NCBI RefSeq assembly: GCF_001586775.1
Contig: NZ_LQXS01000004.1
Coordinates: 124,001 to 188,000 of the forward strand
Reading direction: 5' to 3'
DNA length: 64,000 nt
Origin: Sphingobacterium populi
GTDB taxonomy: Bacteria; Bacteroidota; Bacteroidia; Sphingobacteriales; Sphingobacteriaceae
Below, one piece after another: positions 1-8,615 of this stretch. A program made the position numbers and the translations under genes. The notes under the pieces were generated by a model. The model did not search any database. It was not told where the DNA came from and saw only the letters and a program-made list of their open reading frames with translations. Numbering within the stretch: position 1 is the first letter of the stretch; each line of letters begins with the position of its first letter.

Positions 1-2
1 TA

Positions 3-605
3 GGATCACGTGACAAAGAAAACTTAACTTTTGCTAACCCAGTTGCTGCTCTTTACGATGAGTTGAAAGACAACACTTTGAGAAACGAAGTTGAAGCTTT
101 GAAACAACGTGTATCTACTTTAGAAGGTACTGTTGATCAATTGAGCAAAGACTCTGATGGTGACGGTGTATCTGATAAATTTGACAAATGTCCTAACACT
201 CCTGCTGGAACTCAAGTAGATGGTTCAGGATGTCCAATCAAATTCCCAGAGCCACAAGTAATCAATAACGTAGCAACAGGTTCTTACTCAGCTCCAATTC
301 AATTTGAATTTGATAGCTCTGTATTGAAAACTGAATCTTACTCTACTCTAGATAGATTAGCGAAAGAACTACGTGATACTAATGGATCTGTAAAATTAGA
401 TGGTTATGCTTCAGCTGAAGGTAGCGAAGCTTACAACATGAACCTTTCTAAAGATCGCGCTAACGCGGTAAGACAGTATTTAGTAAATGCAGGTGTTGCT
501 GCTTCTAAAATCACTGCAGAAGGTAAAGGTGAGTCTAACCCAGTAGCGTCTAACGATACTGAAGCTGGACGTATCCAAAACCGTCGTGTTGAGATCAAAA
601 AATAA
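3..605 (+). CDS. OmpA family outer membrane protein, C-terminal part (5' end outside window)
   Basis: The reading frame is open from base 3, so the gene starts upstream of the window; the TTG at 63 is not its start. The visible 200 residues contain an acidic calcium-binding (thrombospondin type 3-like) segment with DSDGDGVSD and a CPNTP motif, a short linker, and a complete OmpA C-terminal domain (FEFDSS to NRRVEIKK). That domain in the family binds peptidoglycan non-covalently, so the protein should tether the outer membrane to the wall, with a beta-barrel in the missing part. The gene is followed within 35 bases by a strong terminator. Confidence 0.93.
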   Translation, partial: GSRDKENLTFANPVAALYDELKDNTLRNEVEALKQRVSTLEGTVDQLSKDSDGDGVSDKFDKCPNTPAGTQVDGSGCPIKFPEPQVINNVATGSYSAPIQFEFDSSVLKTESYSTLDRLAKELRDTNGSVKLDGYASAEGSEAYNMNLSKDRANAVRQYLVNAGVAASKITAEGKGESNPVASNDTEAGRIQNRRVEIKK

Positions 606-635
606 GTAACGCCTAGCGTTGATTATCAACATAAG

Positions 636-664
636 AAAGCCGACTCGTATGAGTCGGCTTTTTC
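636..664 (+). terminator. Rho-independent terminator of the OmpA-family gene
   Basis: An 11-bp perfect stem (636-646 with 651-661) closes a 4-base loop and runs into a T-rich tail. It lies 31 bases after the stop codon. Confidence 0.9.
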
Positions 665-823
665 TGTTTTTAGAAATTTCTGACGTTAAACAATCTGACT
701 CATCTATAGTCTAATGTTTAAATGTGGAAAACAATCAGGTAAATTTCAACTTAGAAACGTTTATCTTCATTCCAAAGCAGCAGATTTATGCTGCGATGTC
801 AACCATTAGGAGATACTGTAGCT

Positions 824-2227
824 ATGGAAGAAAATTTTGACTTCGGATCACCCGAAGAACAGAAGCACTCAGTGGATCGATATGAGGAAATGCTTCGCAA
901 TGAGGATCAGTATTTCTTTGACACCATCGCCTTCGAAGGAATCATAGAATATTATATTGGGAAAAATGATCCAGTAAAAGCCTTACAAGTCGCCGATTTT
1001 GCTTTAAATCAACATCCATTCGAGACGAATTTCTTTATTCGTAAAGCACAATTGCTGCTCAGCATGCAACAGCTTGCTCTTGCACTACAGGCGCTTGAAA
1101 AAGCAGAGCTTTTGGAGCCTTCCGAATCTGAGATTTATCTTATTAAAGGCGCTGTATACTCCTCATATGGGGACTCTGCACGAGCTGAAGAGAATTTCTA
1201 CCGTGCACTAGAACTTAGCGATGCGAAAGACGAAGTATACTTTCAGATTGGCCAGATGCATCAGTCAAATAACGACCTTTCTAAAGCAATTCAGTTTTTT
1301 AAGATGACGCTGAGTCTAAACAACGAAAATTCTGACGCGCTGTATGCGATTGCAGAGTGTTACGATCGAATGGACCGGCTAGAAGAAAGCATTTCATTCT
1401 ACCAAAAATACATTGATAGCGACCCCTATTCTTTTGTCGCGTGGTATAACTTGGGTAATGCTTTTCATCATTTAGGCAAATTTGAAGAAGCTATTGATGC
1501 GTATGACTACGCCATACTAATCCAGGAGAAGTTTTCTCCAGCTTATTTAGATAAAGGCAATGCTTTAATCAATATGGAGCGGTATCGCGAAGCCATTGAG
1601 GTTTTCAAGCATACATTTGAATTCGAAAGTCCGCGTGCTGAGACATTTTGTGCCATAGGAGAATGTTACGAAAAGCTAGATAAAATGACCAAAGCACGGG
1701 AGTTCTATGAGAAATCCGTCAAGCTGGACGCTTTACACGCCGATGCCTGGTTTGGAATCGGCGTAACACTTGACTCCGAAGGTCGATATTTTGAATCGTT
1801 GTACTACTATAAGAAAGCTTTAGAAATTGATGAGGAAAACCCAGATTTTTGGTTTGCAATAGCCGATGCACGATACAAATTACATCAAATCGAAGAATCA
1901 GAATATGCCTACTCTCGTGTTGTAGAGCTAAACCCTACAGACGCGGAAGCTTGGTTAGATTATTCGTCTTTGTTATTTGAGCAAGGGAAGCTGGAAGCGG
2001 CCATCGAATCCATGGCCGAAGGTATTAAATGCAATCCCGATGAAGCGTTATTGTATTATCGAACAGTGGCCTATCTTATTGCAAATGGGAATTTAAACGA
2101 AGCACTTAATTTCTTAGATATCGCGTTGACCAAAGACCCTGATAAAGCTTATGTGATCTTCGAATACTTGCCACAGTTGGAAGGTAATCAAGTCATACTT
2201 GAATTAATAAAAAAGTACACAGGATAA
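824..2227 (+). CDS. Tetratricopeptide repeat (TPR) protein
   Basis: A 467-residue protein made almost wholly of TPR units. Recurring pairs such as AWYNLGNAFHHLGKFEEA and AWFGIGVTLDSEGRYFES show at least eight repeats from about residue 40 to 430. No signal peptide or membrane segment is visible, so it is probably a cytoplasmic scaffold; the partner cannot be read from the sequence. The start at 824 is chosen because the upstream in-frame ATG at 788 lies inside a small hairpin and adds only 12 poorly conserved-looking residues, while AGGAGA precedes 824. aroE follows after 13 bases and is probably co-transcribed. Confidence 0.88.
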   Translation: MEENFDFGSPEEQKHSVDRYEEMLRNEDQYFFDTIAFEGIIEYYIGKNDPVKALQVADFALNQHPFETNFFIRKAQLLLSMQQLALALQALEKAELLEPSESEIYLIKGAVYSSYGDSARAEENFYRALELSDAKDEVYFQIGQMHQSNNDLSKAIQFFKMTLSLNNENSDALYAIAECYDRMDRLEESISFYQKYIDSDPYSFVAWYNLGNAFHHLGKFEEAIDAYDYAILIQEKFSPAYLDKGNALINMERYREAIEVFKHTFEFESPRAETFCAIGECYEKLDKMTKAREFYEKSVKLDALHADAWFGIGVTLDSEGRYFESLYYYKKALEIDEENPDFWFAIADARYKLHQIEESEYAYSRVVELNPTDAEAWLDYSSLLFEQGKLEAAIESMAEGIKCNPDEALLYYRTVAYLIANGNLNEALNFLDIALTKDPDKAYVIFEYLPQLEGNQVILELIKKYTG

Positions 2228-2240
2228 CATTTTTGTATAT

Positions 2241-2999
2241 ATGAATAAGCTTGGCCTGATTGGCTATCCTTTAGGACACTCTTTCTCCAAAAAATATTAT
2301 GTGGAGAAGATGCAAAAGGAAAACATTCTTGATGTCGATTACGATTTATATCCGATACCAAGCATCAGCGAATTTCCAGAGCTCTTCGCCTCAGGAAATA
2401 CAGACTTTGTGGGATGCAACGTCACTATTCCTTACAAACAGGCAGTGATGCCTTATTTGCAAGAAATCTCGGACGAGGCGAAAGAAATTGGCGCAGTAAA
2501 TTGTATCACCATAAAGCATCTCCCTGACGGATCCACAAAGTTGGTCGGCTACAATACGGACGCGTATGGATTTGAGCAATCCTTAAAAAAGCATTGGGAT
2601 CCAGAGAAACATCATAAAGCGTTGGTACTTGGCAATGGCGGAGCGGCCAAAGCCGTATTATACGTTTTAAAAAAGTTGGACATCTCCAGTCAACTAGTGA
2701 GCCGCGTCAAATCGGATTCGGCTATCAGCTATGAAGAGCTTTCGGAGAATATGGTCAGCCAATCGCCGTTAATTATTAATTGCACGCCACTAGGTACATT
2801 CCCAAACATAGAAGCCTGCCCACCCATTCCGTATGAAAGTATTGGAAAAAATCATTATCTATACGATTTGATATACAATCCTGAGGAAACGCTATTTTTG
2901 AAACGAGGACGCATGCAAGGCGCTGTGACGAAGAATGGTTTAGAGATGCTCATCTTACAAGCTGATAAAAATTGGGAGATTTGGCATCAGGCAAAATAG
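2241..2999 (+). CDS. aroE: Shikimate dehydrogenase
   Basis: Reduces 3-dehydroshikimate to shikimate with NADPH in aromatic amino acid synthesis. The 252-residue length fits the family. Visible are the substrate-binding GHSFS near residue 12, NVTIPYK near residue 60 with the catalytic Lys, NTDAYG near 105, the nucleotide-binding GNGGAAKA near 132, NCTPLGT near 180 and GLEMLILQA near the C-terminus. It starts 13 bases after the TPR gene. A promoter for the next gene lies inside its last codons. Confidence 0.96.
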   Translation: MNKLGLIGYPLGHSFSKKYYVEKMQKENILDVDYDLYPIPSISEFPELFASGNTDFVGCNVTIPYKQAVMPYLQEISDEAKEIGAVNCITIKHLPDGSTKLVGYNTDAYGFEQSLKKHWDPEKHHKALVLGNGGAAKAVLYVLKKLDISSQLVSRVKSDSAISYEELSENMVSQSPLIINCTPLGTFPNIEACPPIPYESIGKNHYLYDLIYNPEETLFLKRGRMQGAVTKNGLEMLILQADKNWEIWHQAK

Positions 3000-3011
3000 T
3001 TCCTATTTTTG
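2981..3011 (+). promoter_or_regulatory. Bacteroidota-type promoter for the MBL-fold gene
   Basis: TTG at 2981-2983, a 20-base spacer, then TATTTTTG at 3004-3011, matching the TTG-N19-21-TAnnTTTG consensus. It sits over the aroE stop. Only three bases separate it from the ATG at 3015, so the transcript should be leaderless or nearly so. Confidence 0.7.
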
Positions 3012-3014
3012 AAG

Positions 3015-3656
3015 ATGATCACAGTCGAGTCCCTCACTTACAACCCATATCAAGAAAATACTTACGTTCTGTTCAATGAGCAGAAAGACTGTATTATTGT
3101 AGATCCGGGAATGCATAATAGACAGGAAGAACAACATTTCCTTTCTTTTTTAAAGCAACATGAGCTCAAGCCGACTATCCTACTTAATACACACTGCCAC
3201 GTTGATCATGTGCTAGGCAATAAGTTTGTGTATGACAACTTCGGCCTGTTGGCACAATTTCATGAAGGTGAGATTCCTGTTTTGCTGGAAGTTCAGAATT
3301 ATGCTCCGCAGATGGGCTTTAATTACGATGCTGCACCAATTGCTGAGCATTTTTTGTCAGATAAGGATGTCATTTCACTTGGAGATGAAACCTTTGAAGC
3401 GATCTTGGCACCAGGCCATTCTCCGGCACATCTTTGTTTCTATTCAGCTAAACATCAACTTTTGATTGGCGGTGATGTATTATTCCGCAATAGCATCGGG
3501 CGTACCGATCTTCCTGGAGGAAATCATGCGCAGTTATTAAATAGTATTAAACAAAGAATTTACAGCCTGCCTGATAATACAACGGTTTACCCGGGCCATG
3601 GACCAAGTACCAGTATTGGTTTCGAGAAAGGTTCTAACCCATTCATTCAGGGCTAA
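3015..3656 (+). CDS. MBL-fold metallo-hydrolase (glyoxalase II-like)
   Basis: A 213-residue metallo-beta-lactamase-fold hydrolase. It shows THCHVDH near residue 59 (metal ligands), GHSPAHLCFY near 136, GGDVLF with the bridging Asp near 154, and the final ligand His in YPGHGPST near 197. Small proteins of this group are thioesterases of the hydroxyacylglutathione hydrolase type; the true substrate is not evident. The upstream TTG at 3009 is part of the -7 box, so the ATG at 3015 is taken as start. The next gene begins 3 bases after the stop. Confidence 0.9.
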   Translation: MITVESLTYNPYQENTYVLFNEQKDCIIVDPGMHNRQEEQHFLSFLKQHELKPTILLNTHCHVDHVLGNKFVYDNFGLLAQFHEGEIPVLLEVQNYAPQMGFNYDAAPIAEHFLSDKDVISLGDETFEAILAPGHSPAHLCFYSAKHQLLIGGDVLFRNSIGRTDLPGGNHAQLLNSIKQRIYSLPDNTTVYPGHGPSTSIGFEKGSNPFIQG

Positions 3657-3659
3657 TAC

Positions 3660-4895
3660 ATGAAGTTGCCATTATTCTTCGCCAAGCGGTACCTCTTTTC
3701 CAAAAAGTCTGTAAATGCAATTAATATTATCTCTTCTATCAGTGTAGTAGGAGTATTAGTAAGTAGTGCCGCATTGGTCATTGTGCTTTCCTTCTATAAT
3801 GGTATGGAGCAATTTATCCTGTCACAATACAGCGTGTTTTCGCCAGACTTACGTATAGAGCCCACTGTAGGGAAAGTATTTGATGCGCAGAATCCGGCTT
3901 TTAAGAAGCTGCGCACCAATGATGCCATCAAGTCGTACAGCGAAATTCTGGAAGACCGCGTATTAGTACAATATGGCAATCAGCAATTCGTAGGCCGCAT
4001 CAAAGGAGTTGAACAAGAAAGTTTACATACGCAAGCCGCTGAGGATATGCTATTGTTCGGCGATTTTGTTGTGCAGGAGGACAGCACCAATTTTGCAATC
4101 ATTGGTGAGCAAGTACAAACCAATCTACAAATTCCTTATAAAGAATTTGAGAATGCAATCGCCCTGTACATTCCGAAGAAAAACATTAACCCGCAGGCAA
4201 GTAACCTCAACCCAATGGATGAGATTAATGTGCGCAGAATCAAACCTGTAGGCGTGATGAAATTCCAGCAAGGATTTGAAGATCTGGTTATTACCTCCTT
4301 GAGCTTCGCAAAAGATTTGTTAAGTGAACCCAACGGTATTTCAGCCATCGAAATCTTTTTAAAGGATTCTTCGCAAGTAAATCATATTCAAAGATCGATA
4401 CAAAAACAAATCGGCGAAAAATTCATCGTCAAAGACCGGCAACAGCAAAACCCGACGCTGTACAAAACTGTGAGTTCGGAGAAGTGGATTGTATTTTTCA
4501 TCGTTACTATTATAGGTGTAATAGCGATCTTCAACATTATCGGCTCATTGACCATGTTGGTGATCGATAAAAAGAAAGACATTCAGATATTAAAAAGCTT
4601 CGGAGCAGATGCGAGCCTTATTCAGCGGATATTCTTTTTTGAAGGCGTTCTTATCGCTCTTCTTGGCAGTGTAATAGGGATTGCTTTAGGGATCGCTTTC
4701 TGTTTACTGCAAGCTAAATATGGTTTTGTGCGAACCGGTGGGCAGACCTTATTTGACGCTTATCCGGTAGATGTTCGTTATATGGATTTTGCGCTGATCT
4801 TTTTTACAGTAATGCTTTCGTCCATACTCATTTCGTATGCTGCTTCCAAGCTCAGTATTAAAAGATTTGGATCGGTCGGCTTACATGAAGAATAG
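3660..4895 (+). CDS. FtsX/LolC-LolE-type ABC transporter permease
   Basis: A 411-residue inner-membrane protein with the MacB/FtsX layout: one N-terminal transmembrane helix (about residues 20-45), a large periplasmic domain (about 46-270), and three C-terminal helices (about 275-300, 320-345, 375-395). The end of the first helix reads LSFYNGMEQFI, as in Lol permeases. In Bacteroidota such single proteins are annotated as lipoprotein-releasing permeases that pull lipoproteins from the inner membrane with a separate ATPase, which is not encoded here. Its stop abuts the stop of the convergent gene. Confidence 0.88.
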   Translation: MKLPLFFAKRYLFSKKSVNAINIISSISVVGVLVSSAALVIVLSFYNGMEQFILSQYSVFSPDLRIEPTVGKVFDAQNPAFKKLRTNDAIKSYSEILEDRVLVQYGNQQFVGRIKGVEQESLHTQAAEDMLLFGDFVVQEDSTNFAIIGEQVQTNLQIPYKEFENAIALYIPKKNINPQASNLNPMDEINVRRIKPVGVMKFQQGFEDLVITSLSFAKDLLSEPNGISAIEIFLKDSSQVNHIQRSIQKQIGEKFIVKDRQQQNPTLYKTVSSEKWIVFFIVTIIGVIAIFNIIGSLTMLVIDKKKDIQILKSFGADASLIQRIFFFEGVLIALLGSVIGIALGIAFCLLQAKYGFVRTGGQTLFDAYPVDVRYMDFALIFFTVMLSSILISYAASKLSIKRFGSVGLHEE

Positions 4896-5555
4896 CTAAT
4901 ACTTTAGTCGCTTTCTACTAAAGTCCCCGCTTTTGATTTGATTAATTAATTGCCCCCACGCAAAAGGATTCAGAAATGGTGTCGTAGCATTCTGTCGCAT
5001 TCCTGTATTATTCATTTGGATATGATTCATCCGCCCGTCAAAACTTTGCATCTCTTCGGCGCTACGAGGCAGGATGGCAGAAAGCGCTGCCAATGATTCT
5101 GGAGATAGGTTCTTGCGCGCATTCGCATATTCGTCCATCGTCCCATTTAAACTCAAAAATGCCATGGTAAATTCTTCAACACTAGCCCAAGGTAATGGCG
5201 GACCGATCGTAACGATCGGTAGTTCTTCGACTAGGCTCTCCATCTCGATATTAAGACTATATTTATCTCCCGAAATATCGCTAGGAATCGTCACTGTTAG
5301 CGGCTTATAACCAATCGATGAAAAAGCGACAACATCACCCTTATGCGCTACAAATGTAAAATAGCCTTCATGATTGGCGATAAACAATTGATTTCCAAAA
5401 CTAGCATTGATAATAGTAACATAAGGCACCTCTATGGTCGTACCAGTTGCTGTTATGATGCCAGAAAATTGCACAATTTCTTTCTTCTGTGCTTGTGCAA
5501 AAGACAGCGTGAGGAAATAGAAACTAAAAACAAAAAATGGAAATCCCTTTGCCAT
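4896..5555 (-). CDS. Secreted protein with carboxypeptidase-regulatory-like domain
   Basis: A 219-residue protein with a signal peptide (hydrophobic about residues 5-20, then AQAQ). A CarboxypepD_reg-like beta-sandwich domain of about 80 residues follows (GIITATGTTIEVPYVTI to SSIGYKPLTV). That domain is the N-terminal module of many TonB-dependent receptors, but here there is no plug or barrel, only about 110 extra residues of unknown fold. The start at 5555 is preferred over 5573 because a TACTTTTG promoter element lies just in front of it. Function unknown; probably periplasmic or outer-membrane associated. Confidence 0.75.
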   Translation of the reverse strand: MAKGFPFFVFSFYFLTLSFAQAQKKEIVQFSGIITATGTTIEVPYVTIINASFGNQLFIANHEGYFTFVAHKGDVVAFSSIGYKPLTVTIPSDISGDKYSLNIEMESLVEELPIVTIGPPLPWASVEEFTMAFLSLNGTMDEYANARKNLSPESLAALSAILPRSAEEMQSFDGRMNHIQMNNTGMRQNATTPFLNPFAWGQLINQIKSGDFSRKRLKY

Positions 5556-5560
5556 ATTCA

Positions 5561-5568
5561 CAAAAGTA
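5561..5568 (-). promoter_or_regulatory. -7 promoter element for the CarboxypepD_reg-like gene
   Basis: TACTTTTG on the minus strand ends five bases before the chosen ATG, fitting TAnnTTTG. No well-placed TTG -33 element is visible. Confidence 0.5.
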
Positions 5569-5629
5569 ATCAATCACCAAAGCGGGTGTTGTTAAAATGT
5601 GTTAATCAGGTATATAATGGAAAATATGT

Positions 5630-5899
5630 CTAGTATGGAGTGGTTGCATTAGGATCGTCCACATCGGTCAAATTTATCGCTTCAACAGAGACAATCTCTG
5701 GCACAGCCTTCTTAATAGCCTGCTCAAGACCCGCCTTAAAAGTCATGATGCTCATCGCACAATTTGCACATGCACCCAACAGCTTTAGCTTCACAACATT
5801 TTCTGGAGTAATCTCTTCCACACTCACATTCCCACCATCAGTCTCCAAATAAGGTCTGATGGTATCTAACGCCTGCTCAACTCGTTCGTGTAAAGTCAT
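5630..5899 (-). CDS. NifU-like (Nfu) iron-sulfur cluster protein
   Basis: An 89-residue single-domain Nfu protein from the ATG at 5899; the open frame extends further but upstream is AT-rich and non-coding in character. It shows RPYLETDGGNVSV near residue 15 and the cluster-binding Cys-x-x-Cys in GACANCAMS near residue 45. Nfu proteins carry a 4Fe-4S cluster and hand it to apo-enzymes in the cytoplasm. It is alone, in minus orientation, between the secreted protein and bamD. Confidence 0.92.
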   Translation of the reverse strand: MTLHERVEQALDTIRPYLETDGGNVSVEEITPENVVKLKLLGACANCAMSIMTFKAGLEQAIKKAVPEIVSVEAINLTDVDDPNATTPY

Positions 5900-6080
5900 T
5901 TTACTATTAACTATTATATTTATGGTATAAATATAGATAATTTTATCTAAAATGCCACCTTTGCCCTGCCGAATAAAACATTGCAATGACTAAAGTTCTG
6001 CCACAGTTAAAGAATGTTAAATGCGTGATATTTAAATGCTTCGTGTGCATTATTAAATTACCTTAGTTTCGAAAAATAAA

Positions 6081-6111
6081 TTGATTATTACTACGAATTG
6101 AAGTATCTTTG
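6081..6111 (+). promoter_or_regulatory. Promoter of bamD
   Basis: TTG at 6081-6083, a 20-base spacer and TATCTTTG at 6104-6111, only four bases before the ATG at 6116. It matches the Bacteroidota consensus closely and predicts a leaderless bamD message. Confidence 0.72.
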
Positions 6112-6115
6112 CAAA

Positions 6116-7033
6116 ATGTTTTCACATAAACGTATCTGGTTTTTTTGTCTCGGCACGGTGTTGCTAGTAAGTCTTGGCGCTTGTAAAAGTCGCTTTGAAA
6201 GGCTGCGTGCCAGCAATAATATCCAGATGAAGTATCTCGAGGCGGTCAAGTATTACGAAGCAGGCAAATACTCTAAAGCTTCTGTTCTTTTTACAGATCT
6301 ATTGAACAAATATCGCGCAAGTGCCGAAGCTGAAGATCTTATGTACTATACGGCATATACGTCATATCGTATGAAAGATTACATCTCGGCACGCTATCAC
6401 TTCAAAGCTTTTGCACAAAATTATCCAAACAGTGCGCGTGCCGAAGAGTGCCGTTTTATGTCTGCATACTGCTTTTATATTGATTCTCCACGCACAAATT
6501 TGGATCAGGAAAACACGTATAAAGCGATTGACGAGCTACAGCTATTTGTAAACTTGTATCCAGATTCGGAGCGTAGCGAAGAAGCATCTGATTTGATTCA
6601 GAACCTACGAAACAAATTAGAGAAAAAAGCCTTTGACAATGCCAAGCTGTACTACAACATGGCGCAACCTGCGGACTTCCGAGCGGCAGTAATCGCCTTC
6701 GAAAGTATGCTAAGACAGTATCCCGACACCAAATATGCCGAAGAAGCGGAATATTTAATAGTACGGTCTCAATATATGTTTGCTGAACATAGCGCATTCT
6801 TTCGGCAAGAAGAACGCTTTAACGATGCCATTGATTACTATCAGAGTTTTGTGCAAAACTATCCAGAAAGCAAATACGTTAAAGAGCTCGAAACATTACG
6901 CCAAAGTGCTGAACGAAAAATTGTTCTCGCTGTAAAACAAACTGACCAGATGAATGAGGCCAGAAAGCAGCACGAAGAAGAACTGGGAATTGCAAATGGC
7001 CCAGGTTCAATTAGCACTAATGAAGCACAATAA
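6116..7033 (+). CDS. bamD: Outer membrane protein assembly factor BamD (YfiO)
   Basis: A 305-residue lipoprotein: signal peptide of about 22 residues ending in a lipobox (SLGAC) with the acylated Cys near residue 23, then TPR-like helical repeats (KYYEAGKYSKASVLF, YYQSFVQNYPESKY). BamD is the essential lipoprotein partner of BamA for inserting beta-barrels into the outer membrane. The TTG at 6098 falls inside the promoter and is rejected as start. The order bamD - rpoZ - coaBC is the usual one in Bacteroidota and supports the call. Confidence 0.93.
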   Translation: MFSHKRIWFFCLGTVLLVSLGACKSRFERLRASNNIQMKYLEAVKYYEAGKYSKASVLFTDLLNKYRASAEAEDLMYYTAYTSYRMKDYISARYHFKAFAQNYPNSARAEECRFMSAYCFYIDSPRTNLDQENTYKAIDELQLFVNLYPDSERSEEASDLIQNLRNKLEKKAFDNAKLYYNMAQPADFRAAVIAFESMLRQYPDTKYAEEAEYLIVRSQYMFAEHSAFFRQEERFNDAIDYYQSFVQNYPESKYVKELETLRQSAERKIVLAVKQTDQMNEARKQHEEELGIANGPGSISTNEAQ

Positions 7034-7064
7034 ATAACTACAATAAGAAAAATACGATCAAACT

Positions 7065-7334
7065 ATGAGTCATAATTCATCAACTGTCCCTAATACAACC
7101 ATAACTCGCGATTTACGTGATTTGGACACCGGCACTGACAACATCTACGAGTCCATCGTAGTGATAAGCAAACGTGCTAATCAAATCGCAGTAGATATTA
7201 AAGAGGAGTTGAGCGGTAAGCTAGCCGAATTTGCGACTAGTAGCGACAACCTAGAAGAAGTATTTGAAAATAGAGAGCAAATCGAAATCTCAAAGCATTA
7301 CGAGCGCTTACCAAACCAAGTCTGGTTGCGATAG
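7065..7334 (+). CDS. rpoZ: RNA polymerase omega-like subunit (Rpb6 type)
   Basis: An 89-residue protein with the omega/Rpb6 core: TGTDNIYESIVVISKRANQI near residues 22-42 and a following acidic helix. Omega helps fold and assemble the beta' subunit. The Bacteroidota form diverges from the proteobacterial one; recognition rests on the core motif plus its position between bamD and coaBC. Confidence 0.85.
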   Translation: MSHNSSTVPNTTITRDLRDLDTGTDNIYESIVVISKRANQIAVDIKEELSGKLAEFATSSDNLEEVFENREQIEISKHYERLPNQVWLR

Positions 7335-7394
7335 ATGACTTTTTGCACGACAAAGTGTACTTCAGAAATCCTGCTAAAGAGCAAGAATAATTTC

Positions 7395-8615
7395 ATGTCG
7401 TCTCTGCAGGGCAAGCATATTGTATTGGGCGTATGCGGCAGTATTGCCGCATACAAATCCGCCCTCATTGTCCGATTATTGATCCACGAAGGCGCTTCTG
7501 TCCGTGTGATTATGACTCCTGATGCCACCGAGTTTATCACTCCACTCACACTGGCAACTTTATCCAAACAGCCCGTTTTTGTCGATTACTTTGATCCTAA
7601 AACGGGAGAATGGAACAACCACGTACAGATTGGTCTCGATGCGGATCTTCTCATAATTGCTCCTGCATCAGCAAATACGCTTGCCAAAATGGCTAACGGA
7701 CTTTGCGACAATCTGCTTACGGCTGTGTATCTTTCTGCCAAATGTCCGGTTTATATAGCTCCTGCAATGGATCTAGACATGTGGAAACATCCAGCAACTA
7801 AACGCAACATTGCACTACTCCAATCGTATGGAAACCACATTATCCCTCCGGGTAATGGAGAATTAGCAAGCGGACTTTCGGGCGAAGGCCGATTGGCTGA
7901 ACCAGAAGAGATTATTGCGTTCTTACAACGTCAATCTTCCGAACAATATGAAGGCGACAAGCCCTTCACTCATCTCAGGGCTTTAGTTACCGCTGGCCCA
8001 ACTTACGAAGCTATTGATCCAGTACGATTTATTGGTAATCATTCTAGTGGCAAAATGGGCTATGCAATCGCCAAGCGATTGCACGATCTTGGCGCAACAG
8101 TTACCTTAGTTTCAGGCCCATCGCATGAGATCGCACCAAAAGGTGTAGATCTTGTCAAAGTAAATTCGGCAGCCGAAATGTTGGCCGCCTGTCAGGAGCA
8201 CTTCCAATCGTCTGACATTGTGGTCATGAGCGCGGCAGTAGCCGACTATACCCCTACCGAATACGCTGATCAAAAGATTAAGAAAAAAGAAGATTCGTTC
8301 GCGCTTTCGTTGCAGCGCACTACCGATATCTTGGCCACACTGGGTCAGCAAAAGACAGCTCAACAAACATTGGTTGGTTTTGCGCTGGAAACCAACGACG
8401 AATTAGCTAATGCAAAAGGTAAATTAACCCGCAAAAATTTAGATTTCATTGTTTTGAACTCTACCAATGACACTGGAGCAGGGTTTTCGACAGATACCAA
8501 CCATATTACCATCATCGAAAGAGATGGGCAGGAACATCGTTATGAGTTGAAAAGCAAAGACGCCGTTGCTTCCGATATTTGCGAACGCATCTTAGTGCAT
8601 CGCAATTCTTTATAG
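7395..8615 (+). CDS. coaBC: Bifunctional phosphopantothenoylcysteine decarboxylase / phosphopantothenate-cysteine ligase
   Basis: Carries out two steps of coenzyme A synthesis. The N-terminal flavin-dependent CoaC domain has GVCGSIAAYK (about residue 12), the catalytic His in NNHVQIGL, and PAMDLDMW, where the family usually has PAMN. The C-terminal CoaB domain has TAGPTYEAIDPVRFIGNHSSGKMG, AAVADYTP, the KIKKK Lys region and FALETND. From ATG 7395 it is 406 residues. An in-frame ATG at 7335 directly abuts the rpoZ stop and would add 20 residues that do not look like the family. The last bases overlap the convergent methyltransferase by six. Confidence 0.95.
   Translation: MSSLQGKHIVLGVCGSIAAYKSALIVRLLIHEGASVRVIMTPDATEFITPLTLATLSKQPVFVDYFDPKTGEWNNHVQIGLDADLLIIAPASANTLAKMANGLCDNLLTAVYLSAKCPVYIAPAMDLDMWKHPATKRNIALLQSYGNHIIPPGNGELASGLSGEGRLAEPEEIIAFLQRQSSEQYEGDKPFTHLRALVTAGPTYEAIDPVRFIGNHSSGKMGYAIAKRLHDLGATVTLVSGPSHEIAPKGVDLVKVNSAAEMLAACQEHFQSSDIVVMSAAVADYTPTEYADQKIKKKEDSFALSLQRTTDILATLGQQKTAQQTLVGFALETNDELANAKGKLTRKNLDFIVLNSTNDTGAGFSTDTNHITIIERDGQEHRYELKSKDAVASDICERILVHRNSL

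Noticed and set aside
777-794. Hairpin GCAGCA...TGCTGC around the ATG at 788, considered as a regulatory element.
   Set aside because: Only six base pairs; it is better used as an argument for the start at 824.
6098-6100. TTG as the start of bamD.
   Set aside because: It lies between the promoter elements, upstream of the expected transcription start.
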